Assembly: GCA_027019685.1 (NCBI GenBank)
Contig: JALUWH010000069.1
Location: forward strand, 1-17,504
DNA length: 17,504 nucleotides
Direction: 5' to 3'
Source: Ghiorsea sp.
Lineage (GTDB): Bacteria; Pseudomonadota; Zetaproteobacteria; Mariprofundales; Mariprofundaceae
A program made the position numbers and the translations under genes. The stretch's first letter is position 1, and each line of letters begins with the position of its first letter. Below the pieces are notes generated by a model. That model was not told where the DNA came from. It ran no database searches and worked only from the letters and a program-made list of their open reading frames with translations. Below are positions 8,039-15,156 of the stretch, piece by piece.

Positions 8039-9517
8039 ATGGTCATCAACAAAAGAATTATACTTCTTCTCTCTATTTGTTACTGGACAAGTGCAAATGC
8101 TTCAGAAGAAACAAGTCAAATTGTATCACAAAAGGCTTTATTCAAAGTTTCAACAGAACAAATTATGCTCCCAGATAACGAACCATTAGGCTGGATAGGC
8201 AGCAGTTATCTTTTAGAAGTATATCCCAATTTTTATATTGGTGGAAGCCTATATGGCGCTGCTACAGGAAACCGTGGTGGCTTCTTTTCTATTGGTTCCG
8301 AGTTTACTTGGCGAAAAGAACTCTCTCAACATTGGTCATCTGATATCGGGACATATATTGGTGGGGGTGGAGGTGCTGGTGCTAACAGTTTGGTTGGTGG
8401 AGGGTTGGTCATTCGTCCGCACCTTGATTTACTCTATACATTGGATAACTATCAAATTGGTGTATCTGCCTCAAATGTACGCTTTCCTTATGGTACAATT
8501 TCAAGTAACCAAATGGGGTTAGTTTTCACTTCTCTCAACGACTTCACGCACACTGAACAACACTCCGAAACTATATCTACGATAACCCAAAGTGCTAATG
8601 GCTTAGGCTTTCATAGAATTCGTGGAACAGCTGCACTTTATAATGGTCAATTATTTGAAAGCTCTAACATCGACGATACTGTGACTATGTTAGGTATGCG
8701 AGCAGATCATTTTATCAACCCTACAACATATTGGGGCATTGAAGTTGTGGGTGCGGCAGGTGGAAAACTAGGTGGCTACGGTGAGTATTTGGCTACTCTA
8801 GGTGTTGAATATCCTATATTGAGGCAGGATATATTGAACATTGGCGGGCGTGTTGGTATTGGCATGGCTGGTGGGGGTGGTGCGGCAACAAAAGGTGGCT
8901 TGATTGCTAAAACAGGTATTACTCTTTCAGCAAACCTTAGTGAGCATTACCATTTATCATTAGAAGGTGGGTATATGTTAGCCCCTGCAGGAAAAATGCA
9001 AGCCAAATATATTGGCGCTGACTTAACACTTGATTTAAGTAGCCCTTATACGCAAACAAGTAGTGAGACAGTAAGCAATTATGAATGGCAAATTGGTATA
9101 TTTAATTATCACGCCGTAACACTTGAAAACAATACGAAATCCTCTCCATTTAGCGGCGTTGAAATACGAATCAATCGTTTCTTAAGTGAACACATTTATC
9201 ATGGACTTCATATTATGTACGCAGCAAAAGGGGCCAATTATGGAGGTTATGGTCATACATTTGCCGATATAGGTTACCGTTTTCCAGTACTTCATACTTT
9301 ATCATTATCCACAGAGGTTGCAGTTGGAGGTGGTGGTGGTGGAAAGATTTCCGTAGGTGGTGGTGCTTTATATATGGGAAACATTTATCTTGATTACCAA
9401 TTAAACAACACTTTAAAATTACGTTTAGGTATTGGTCGCCTTCAGTCCTTAAAAGGGGCACTCAACACAACTGTTTCTGAATTACTGATCACTTACGACT
9501 ATTCTTTAACAGAATAA
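8039..9517 (+). CDS. Exported glycine-rich protein of three tandem divergent repeats, probable outer-membrane beta protein
   Basis: I do not recognise the family. From the ATG at 8039 the protein is 492 residues and begins with a clear signal peptide (MVINKR, hydrophobic core, probable cut after ANA at about 21). AGGAA lies about 6 bases upstream. A longer reading from a TTG at 7994 would bury the signal peptide and overlap the proposed promoter, so I reject it. The mature protein is built of three related units, at about residues 32-165, 192-334 and 346-488. Each contains a segment like GGxxGGYGEYLATLGVEYP, then a glycine-rich block (IGGGGGAGANSLVGGG; GMAGGGGAATKGGL; VGGGGGGKISVGGG), then alternating polar/apolar strands. 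The alternation suggests beta-barrel or beta-sheet structure at the outer membrane or cell surface. The C terminus is not the aromatic residue typical of classical porins. It is transcribed alone, divergent from polA and convergent with ogt. Being exported is well supported; function is unknown. Confidence 0.8.
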   Translation: MVINKRIILLLSICYWTSANASEETSQIVSQKALFKVSTEQIMLPDNEPLGWIGSSYLLEVYPNFYIGGSLYGAATGNRGGFFSIGSEFTWRKELSQHWSSDIGTYIGGGGGAGANSLVGGGLVIRPHLDLLYTLDNYQIGVSASNVRFPYGTISSNQMGLVFTSLNDFTHTEQHSETISTITQSANGLGFHRIRGTAALYNGQLFESSNIDDTVTMLGMRADHFINPTTYWGIEVVGAAGGKLGGYGEYLATLGVEYPILRQDILNIGGRVGIGMAGGGGAATKGGLIAKTGITLSANLSEHYHLSLEGGYMLAPAGKMQAKYIGADLTLDLSSPYTQTSSETVSNYEWQIGIFNYHAVTLENNTKSSPFSGVEIRINRFLSEHIYHGLHIMYAAKGANYGGYGHTFADIGYRFPVLHTLSLSTEVAVGGGGGGKISVGGGALYMGNIYLDYQLNNTLKLRLGIGRLQSLKGALNTTVSELLITYDYSLTE

Positions 9518-9522
9518 GCTAA

Positions 9523-9570
9523 GGAAGCTCTGAACAAGTCATGAATTCATATTTTGCGCCCAGAGCATCC
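9523..9570. terminator. Imperfect inverted repeat in the convergent gap, possible bidirectional terminator
   Basis: GGA-A-GCTCTG (9523-9532) can pair with CAGAGC-A-TCC (9561-9570) apart from one A/A mismatch, around a 28-base loop holding the ten-base palindrome ATGAATTCAT. It lies between the convergent exported-protein and ogt stops. The long loop and absence of a T tract make an intrinsic terminator doubtful. Confidence 0.25.
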
Positions 9571-9587
9571 CTAAATAAATTACAACC

Positions 9588-10094
9588 TTAAATGAATAAA
9601 CTCTGTTCTAGCTTTAATAATTTCTTCTTAACAACTAAGCCACCTGCATAACCAACAAGCGAACCATCTGAACCAATAATACGATGACAAGGAATTATGA
9701 TTGAAATTGCATTCGCACCATTGGCAGAAGCCACTGCGCGCACTGCTTTTTCATTGCCTATTTTTTTAGAAAGTTCTAAATATGAACAGGTTGTACCATA
9801 AGGAATATCGATTAAACCTTGCCATACTTGCTTTTGAAAATCAGTCCCCACCATCAATAGTGGTATATCAAAGTTTTCTCGCTCTCGATTAAAGTATGCA
9901 TCCAATCGTATTCGGGTTTCTTTTAAGACTGGTGTATCTTGTTCCACATATTTAGCTTTCAAACCCTTCTGCAACCGTGCATCAATACTTTTACGCATTT
10001 TCCTGTATCGCCAATCCGCCATACATAGCTGATTCCCATACGCACCCAGTATCAACTCACCCACAGGTGTTTGATAATATTGAATACGAATCAC
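9588..10094 (-). CDS. ogt: Methylated-DNA--[protein]-cysteine S-methyltransferase (Ogt/AGT)
   Basis: This suicide repair protein moves the alkyl group from O6-alkylguanine (and O4-alkylthymine) to its own cysteine. At 168 residues it is standard length for a stand-alone Ogt without an Ada regulatory domain. The active-site motif PCHRII is present with C136. The DNA-binding helix holds the arginine finger R119 in AVRAVASANGAN, and the C-terminal GYAGGLVVKKKLLKLE is typical. The usual Asn-Pro after ANG is Asn-Ala here. The start is a GTG at 10094, the first plausible codon after an in-frame TAA that ends the preceding LpxR-like gene. Only six bases separate stop and start and I see no Shine-Dalgarno, so translation probably depends on ribosomes finishing the upstream gene. 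Confidence 0.95.
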   Translation of the reverse strand: MIRIQYYQTPVGELILGAYGNQLCMADWRYRKMRKSIDARLQKGLKAKYVEQDTPVLKETRIRLDAYFNRERENFDIPLLMVGTDFQKQVWQGLIDIPYGTTCSYLELSKKIGNEKAVRAVASANGANAISIIIPCHRIIGSDGSLVGYAGGLVVKKKLLKLEQSLFI

Positions 10095-10100
10095 TACTAG

Positions 10101-11093
10101 TTAATACCGATAGGATAAATTCATCGAGCCATACTGTGTTGGGTTCACCTGTTTCTTAAACTCACGTGTACGAATCATATTGCTAATTGAAAATCGTACA
10201 TCACCAAATAAAATCACGAAACCATATTGCATATCACCAATAAAGTTCTCTTTCTCTACGCTATGACTATCTACAAACGTGTTTCCATCCAAAAATATAT
10301 CACGCAATACAACTCGACCTTCAGTACCTATAAAACCATACCAGTCCCACTGTTTTGATTGCTTGAAGTATGTTACACCTTGAAACGCTGGACGGATATT
10401 GGGTGGAGCCATATCTCTTCTTAAGTTACTACCCAACCGTAACATAAGCCCTGTAGAAGCATGCGTATAAACATTACCAATAGTTGCTGATACTTGTGGA
10501 TTGTAACCAAACTCCATACCAAAAACCGTAGGCTTAATATAGCGCCAAAAACGCGTATAATTTAGACCGAGTGCAGGTTCATTCTTTAACTGATTGTCCC
10601 AACCTTGTGGTAAAGGGCTACCAATCATTTTATGCACGCCCGTCTGTATTTGTTCGCCAAAGGCAGCAGGACCTACAACACCCAAGGTCACTTCAAACTG
10701 GTTACCATATGTAAAACTATCGCTATGATAAATTTGGGATAAAACAGAAGCACCGAAATATAAATAACCTGCATAAGGTCTATCATTGAGCTGTAAGTTA
10801 GGGTCTGAAATATCATCAGGCGTAAACATCTTTTGTCCCAATGTATATTTCACAAGGTTTAATTCTTCGCCTTCTTCATAAAACGGTGTGAGTTTTGAAA
10901 TAAATGCCAATGGCTTGGGTGCATCTTCTTTAATCAAAAGAGAAAATTGAACCCCATTGGTATAATACCTATCTCTATTGTTTGGGGTGATTAAATCATT
11001 CTCATATTGCGCACTAAAAAAGCGTTCCGACTGCTCCGCCCAAGCTGTATTAAAAAACATCAACAAAAAAGAAAGCCCTATTAAAAATTTCAT
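10101..11093 (-). CDS. lpxR: LpxR-family outer-membrane lipid A deacylase (DUF2219)
   Basis: LpxR enzymes are outer-membrane beta barrels that remove the 3'-acyloxyacyl chain of lipid A in a calcium-dependent reaction. This copy is 330 residues from the ATG at 11093. I prefer that ATG over a GTG six bases earlier, because AAGGG then stands six bases away and the signal peptide (about residues 1-19, ending AWA) is clean. The family signature ENDLITPNNRDRYYTNG (31-47) supplies N32, D33 and T45. H154, in TGVHKMIG just before QGWDNQLKNEP, is the likely catalytic histidine. Alternating-residue strands and a terminal Tyr (SYRY) fit a barrel. By homology it would remodel lipopolysaccharide at the cell surface. 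It follows the vWA-like gene after 64 bases in which I see no convincing promoter. Family membership is strong; activity on lipid A is inferred. Confidence 0.9.
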   Translation of the reverse strand: MKFLIGLSFLLMFFNTAWAEQSERFFSAQYENDLITPNNRDRYYTNGVQFSLLIKEDAPKPLAFISKLTPFYEEGEELNLVKYTLGQKMFTPDDISDPNLQLNDRPYAGYLYFGASVLSQIYHSDSFTYGNQFEVTLGVVGPAAFGEQIQTGVHKMIGSPLPQGWDNQLKNEPALGLNYTRFWRYIKPTVFGMEFGYNPQVSATIGNVYTHASTGLMLRLGSNLRRDMAPPNIRPAFQGVTYFKQSKQWDWYGFIGTEGRVVLRDIFLDGNTFVDSHSVEKENFIGDMQYGFVILFGDVRFSISNMIRTREFKKQVNPTQYGSMNLSYRY

Positions 11094-11157
11094 ATACACC
11101 CTTAAATCACACGTTTAACCATCTCCGTATAATAACCAACAGTTCTATACATTCTCG

Positions 11158-12021
11158 TTACTGAATCTTCTGGTACATCAAAGGCTTACCAATTTCACCA
11201 ATACCTGCATGACTCGATTCAAAATACATTTTCCAAAACTGTGCGATTTTATCTGAACGAATAGGGTCTAAATACTTTTCCTGACCTGAGCCTTCACCAG
11301 TCCAAAAATAACCAAGCCCCAAAATATACACCGTTACATTCTCACCAAAATCAGCCATCATGCCTAATTCTTTAGTCGTGTTCAAAACTTTTACGGGATC
11401 AATATTCTTTACATGACCTTTACTATAAAAGGTTGTAACGGATGAATTCTCAAGCATATCAGATAAAACAAATAAAACTTTCCTTTGTGCTTGTACATTT
11501 TTAATATGTACTGCGACCTCTTTCATATTTGAAATGATATCCGAATGGGGCACTGATTTATTGGATGTTTTGATAATTGACAACAAAGCTTTTTGTGCTT
11601 GTTTTTTCGCTAGTATCGGTTGTTTGCGATGAAGCTTCTGAAACCTTCCTAATTCACTTCTCCGTAGGTTGTTTATAAAGTCATCTTGAGGCTCAGGGTC
11701 AACTCGTCCCGCTGTCACGACTTCTGTATACCTTCCTCGAACACCTGATGAAAAACGAATAACCTCAACGTAACGCCCCGACTGCAACCAATGATACAAC
11801 ATCTTATTTGCTCGGTTAATCATATTTTTATCAAACCCCACACTTTCATCGGCAACAACAAACAGTGCGGCGTTAGGAACAGGCATTTCTTTAGCATAGC
11901 CTAATGCCTCATAAGTGGTTTTCGGAAACTGCACTTCGGCAGCAGTAGCGACTGAACATACCAGCACTAACATGGGTAAAATACTAGCTATTCTCATTGG
12001 TAAGAATTTAAGCATTTTCAT
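11158..12021 (-). CDS. Exported von Willebrand factor A-like protein of unknown function
   Basis: This is a 287-residue protein with a signal peptide (about residues 1-28, core IASILPMLVLVCSVATA) and no further membrane helix, so it is probably periplasmic. Hydrophobic strands ending in acidic motifs suggest a vWA/Rossmann-like fold: AALFVVADES (51-60) occupies the place of the metal-binding strand 1, and KVLFVLSDMLENSS (181-194) the place of strand 4, with D188. The normal DxSxS is reduced to DES followed by Val-Gly, so the metal site looks degenerate. SDIISNMKEVAVHI (160-173) could hold the middle loop. The start is chosen at 12021, 14 bases inside the upstream gene. A longer reading to 12075 would hide the signal peptide, and the ATGs at 12015 and 11997 are alternatives. 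No good Shine-Dalgarno is seen, which fits coupling to the overlapping gene. The fold is inference from pattern, and no specific family is recognised. Confidence 0.72.
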   Translation of the reverse strand: MKMLKFLPMRIASILPMLVLVCSVATAAEVQFPKTTYEALGYAKEMPVPNAALFVVADESVGFDKNMINRANKMLYHWLQSGRYVEVIRFSSGVRGRYTEVVTAGRVDPEPQDDFINNLRRSELGRFQKLHRKQPILAKKQAQKALLSIIKTSNKSVPHSDIISNMKEVAVHIKNVQAQRKVLFVLSDMLENSSVTTFYSKGHVKNIDPVKVLNTTKELGMMADFGENVTVYILGLGYFWTGEGSGQEKYLDPIRSDKIAQFWKMYFESSHAGIGEIGKPLMYQKIQ

Positions 12022-13354
12022 GATATTGTTTAACAAATTTTTCAATTCGATATGCTTTACGTGCAACCAATGCATCTTTAATGTTATCCTGTCCTTCTCG
12101 CCTCGCCTGTTTCACCACAAGACGTTGATATTTCGCAAAGAAATGATTGGCTTTTTTGATTACTGTTTGTTTCGCCAATGTCGCAAAAGCTTCATCTTGA
12201 GCATGCAATTGTTTCTGTTTCTTGTATTTATTTATAATACGATAACATTCTTTACTTCTATCGTGATAAAAACTATACAAATAACCAAAAAGAACACCCA
12301 AAAAGTTAATAATGAGGAATACAACAGTAAGCATCATTAAGGAGGCATACATTCCCTTTTCCGCATGTGAGGCTTCTTCACTCACTTTTTCCTCAACAAT
12401 ACTACGTTCTACTTTTTTTACCGAAGCAGGCATCAACTCATCATCAGCTGACAGCAATAGTTCATCTGCAACTTCTGTCTGCTGATTTTGAATCATCGCT
12501 AAGTTCAACTCTGCCCGTTGCTCAAATGCAGCAACCGCCAGAATCATGACAAAAAATATTGCTATAATTTGCATACCATGCCTACGCACAAACCCTTCTT
12601 CTTGTGTATCAAAGTCATGCTGATCTTCTTGCAAAGCTTTTAGTGTTTCACTATTTTGATTTCCACCCTCGCGCTGAATAACGCGATTAAGGCGTACTCT
12701 ATGATGATTACGATACATGCTTTCACCAGCTTTATGAATAACAAAACCAAGCGCAAACGCAACAACCGCTCCTAAAACCCCTCCAATCCACATGGATTCA
12801 TTTTTTGATATATCAGACACAAAAGAGGCAGCAATAATCGAAATTGCTGCGGCTTCCACTAACAAGCCCACGCCCACTACTACCATTGCCCACCATGGCA
12901 TAGTTTTACGTGACTTCTCAGATGTGTAATGCATCCATGTTTCAGCTCGCTCAAACTCTTCTTTGGTAACAATCAAATCTTCCTTCATACCATTAAAAAA
13001 AAGTTCGTATAGAAATAACACTAACAATATACCACCAACCCCTAAAGCAGACATAAGCAAGTAATCTTCTTGCAAAACCACATGTTCTGCAGATAAATAA
13101 CGCCAAAGTACCAGCCCAATAGCAGATACAATAATAAAAAAGTATAAAGACATACGTTTAAAATTTGAGAAGTCTGCATCCCAAAAATCATAATACTTTT
13201 CTGCAACCTCCCTTTCATAATCCAAAGCTTGTCCGTCTCGAACCAACACTTCATTTGGGCAGTTATTAACATCATCAATTGCTCGACGCTTCAAGCCCCC
13301 TATTAGTGATTGCCAAACCATCCCTAACCGCATTAACTGCCACTTAAACCACAT
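12008..13354 (-). CDS. Polytopic inner-membrane protein with six predicted helices, unknown function
   Basis: I do not recognise this 448-residue protein. Hydrophobic segments lie at about residues 68-88, 98-120, 154-179, 188-207, 261-278 and 337-361. An amphipathic charged N-terminal region (1-66) and a Lys/Arg-rich C-terminal tail of about 85 residues (364-448) probably face the cytoplasm by the positive-inside rule. A hydrophilic acidic segment between helices 5 and 6 (about 279-336, with EEKVSEEASHAEKG) would then be periplasmic and could reach partner proteins. No signal peptide, nucleotide-binding or transporter motif is visible. The ATG follows a good GGAGAGGG Shine-Dalgarno. It starts 21 bases after the OmpA-family lipoprotein gene and ends 14 bases inside the vWA-like gene, tight spacing that implies coordinated production of all three. 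It is clearly a real gene; function unknown. Confidence 0.8.
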   Translation of the reverse strand: MWFKWQLMRLGMVWQSLIGGLKRRAIDDVNNCPNEVLVRDGQALDYEREVAEKYYDFWDADFSNFKRMSLYFFIIVSAIGLVLWRYLSAEHVVLQEDYLLMSALGVGGILLVLFLYELFFNGMKEDLIVTKEEFERAETWMHYTSEKSRKTMPWWAMVVVGVGLLVEAAAISIIAASFVSDISKNESMWIGGVLGAVVAFALGFVIHKAGESMYRNHHRVRLNRVIQREGGNQNSETLKALQEDQHDFDTQEEGFVRRHGMQIIAIFFVMILAVAAFEQRAELNLAMIQNQQTEVADELLLSADDELMPASVKKVERSIVEEKVSEEASHAEKGMYASLMMLTVVFLIINFLGVLFGYLYSFYHDRSKECYRIINKYKKQKQLHAQDEAFATLAKQTVIKKANHFFAKYQRLVVKQARREGQDNIKDALVARKAYRIEKFVKQYHENA

Positions 13355-13375
13355 AATAATCCCTCTCCCTGTACC

Positions 13376-14923
13376 TTAAATTGGCAAAAAACTTTTAAGG
13401 TAGTTGATTGTAATCTTTTCTTTCTTGAATAGTCGCTTATGCACATAAACTGATGTCACCATAATTTTACCGCGTGACACATAATAAAGTAAGGCTGGAA
13501 AGCGTTCAACATGTGTTTCATTAAAGTCACCATCTTTAAATGGTTTAAACAGTATATCCAAGCCAATTAAACCGTATTTTGCCAAAGTTTTATTACTCGA
13601 TTTCCAACGATACAACCAAGCATTACCACTGTTGTACAGCTTATCATAACCTTTAAATATTAGGCTTGGTTTTATAGACTTTTGGCTAGTATAAAATTTT
13701 AATAAGGGTGACTGCACAGACAATTCTATTTCATCTTTCGAAATAGGTAACGAAGGTATATCAAGGTGTTTACCATGCGGCAGCATAACTGCCAAAGGTG
13801 CAATGTTTGCTTCATAACCATTTTGCCAGCTGGATGCAGATTTCGCTTTAGCTTCGCTTATAGTTAGACGGTCTTTCGAAGGTTGTACTATATCCCCTAA
13901 AATATTGGGTATGCGTGGATACTTTTGATGTTTATCTTCATCTGCATGCACTTCAAAAAATGAGCTGAAAGCAGATAGAAATGATTTTTTCTTTTTCTTA
14001 GTATTAGTATCCATACCATACTTCAATAATCGTGTCCCTGTAAATGAACGGCCTTTAACTGGCACACGAAAAGAAGTTGAAAACATTGGCAACACATAAA
14101 ACTGATTACGCATATTTTTTAACAGCATGGTTGCGGATAAAATGCCTTTCGGAGCGCCTGATTCCCTTATGCTTTTTAATCGTACTTTAGCAATATGAGA
14201 AAAATCAGATGCTTCAACAATTTCAATCCTTCGATTTGCTGCACGACCATCTTTTGTTTTATTACTTTGTACAGGCTCAAATTCTCCTACACCTTGAAAA
14301 AAAACTTGGGAAGGTGCAAAACCTGCTTTTACAAATATTGTAGCTACAGCCCTAGCCCGTTGTACAGACAAACGGCGATTGGCTTGCATATTCCCACTTG
14401 AATCTGAGTGTCCAACAATAAGCACCTTACGACTACCATCTTGCTGTAAAGCTAAAGCAAGTGTGGTGAGAGTACTTCTTTCTTGCTCATGGAGAATAAT
14501 TTTACCTGATGGGAAGTGAACATTCGCCAACAAATGAAAGACAACGCCATCTCGACCCAGTTCATTAAAACTCTGGTCGCTATCAATGCTTTTTATTCCA
14601 AACAAATTCTCGTGAACCACCTCTTTTATTGCAGCAACTCGTCTAGGAAACAGTGCCTTTACGCCAGTCTCAAAGTGTATTGTATCTGAATAACCAACAT
14701 ACGTTTCACGTTGCTGTTTTACGCGTTCTTTTTGTTGAAGCGGGGTTACCTCAGCAGAAGTATCTGAAGATAGCATGTCAGCTGAAGCCTCTGTATTAGG
14801 TTTTTCAAAATTTACATTTGCATGTGGAGCCATAGGCTCATATTGTTTATCGGAGCAAGCACTCATTAACAACATCAAGACAGCAACTACCCAAATCCGC
14901 CACTTTATTTTCCCTATATTCAC
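13376..14923 (-). CDS. OmpA-family lipoprotein with a long C-terminal domain of unknown function
   Basis: This 515-residue lipoprotein begins with a basic stretch and hydrophobic core ending in the lipobox LMSAC (C23). The residue after Cys is Ser, not Asp, which favours outer-membrane sorting. A low-complexity linker (about 25-75) follows. The OmpA/MotB-like peptidoglycan-binding domain spans about 125-237: HFPSGKIILHEQE, VGHSDSSG with D174, ANRRLSVQRARAV and GRAANRRIEI with R232, the residues that normally hold diaminopimelate. The remaining residues (about 240-515) match nothing I recognise and include a run of lysines at 309-313; OmpA domains usually end such proteins, so this tail is unusual. 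I choose the GTG at 14923 because AGGGG is five bases upstream. A GTG at 14929 would overlap that site. It is the first gene of the proposed five-gene operon. Confidence 0.88.
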   Translation of the reverse strand: MNIGKIKWRIWVVAVLMLLMSACSDKQYEPMAPHANVNFEKPNTEASADMLSSDTSAEVTPLQQKERVKQQRETYVGYSDTIHFETGVKALFPRRVAAIKEVVHENLFGIKSIDSDQSFNELGRDGVVFHLLANVHFPSGKIILHEQERSTLTTLALALQQDGSRKVLIVGHSDSSGNMQANRRLSVQRARAVATIFVKAGFAPSQVFFQGVGEFEPVQSNKTKDGRAANRRIEIVEASDFSHIAKVRLKSIRESGAPKGILSATMLLKNMRNQFYVLPMFSTSFRVPVKGRSFTGTRLLKYGMDTNTKKKKKSFLSAFSSFFEVHADEDKHQKYPRIPNILGDIVQPSKDRLTISEAKAKSASSWQNGYEANIAPLAVMLPHGKHLDIPSLPISKDEIELSVQSPLLKFYTSQKSIKPSLIFKGYDKLYNSGNAWLYRWKSSNKTLAKYGLIGLDILFKPFKDGDFNETHVERFPALLYYVSRGKIMVTSVYVHKRLFKKEKITINYLKSFLPI

Positions 14924-15023
14924 AACCACCCCTATATTAACAACTACATCTTACGCACAAGACTTCAGACATTGCATCTTTGGCATCGCTAATAAGCGTG
15001 GCTAAAGCCCCTCTCCCTATATT
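14912..15023. repeat. Three copies of CCCTATATT around the start of the OmpA-family gene
   Basis: The nine-base word CCCTATATT (AATATAGGG on the coding strand) occurs at 14912-14920, 14930-14938 and 15015-15023. The first lies in the opening codons, the second contains the Shine-Dalgarno of the GTG start, and the third falls at the predicted transcription start. They may be sites for an RNA- or DNA-binding regulator, or chance. Confidence 0.4.
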
Positions 15024-15029
15024 AGACCG

Positions 15030-15058
15030 ATGATTATCGTTCATTTTGAACGAATCAA
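15030..15058 (-). promoter_or_regulatory. Candidate promoter with operator palindrome for the OmpA-led operon
   Basis: On the minus strand TTGATT (15058-15053; 4 of 6) and AATCAT (15035-15030; 4 of 6) are separated by 17 bases. The spacer is almost entirely the palindrome CGTTCA-3-TGAACG (15038-15052), and outer TGATT/AATCA arms (15031-15035 and 15053-15057) extend it. A palindrome between -35 and -10 is a usual place for a repressor site. Transcription from here would give a leader of about 100 bases. The boxes are weak, so the palindrome is better supported than the promoter. The rest of the 233-base gap (14924-15156) shows no convincing threonine-synthase terminator. Confidence 0.38.
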
Positions 15059-15156
15059 GGTGAAACTACAATTTGCAAATGAGGATGGAGTCATCCCTTC
15101 TCAATAAAGTACGTAACATCAGCTAATAAATCAATACCACCCAATGAATTTTAGGC

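Noticed and set aside
11915..12340. A 141-codon plus-strand open frame over the vWA/six-helix junction
   Set aside because: It is antisense to two tightly spaced genes with good coding character and shows only low-complexity hydrophobic sequence.
11158..14923. Zorya-like or MotAB-like defence/motor system
   Set aside because: An OmpA/MotB-like domain is present, but it is on a lipoprotein rather than a membrane-spanning MotB, the six-helix protein has no MotA signature, and no helicase or nuclease partner is nearby.
15085..15098. GGATG-GAGT-CATCC hairpin after thrC as a terminator
   Set aside because: The five-base stem has no following T tract on the minus strand.
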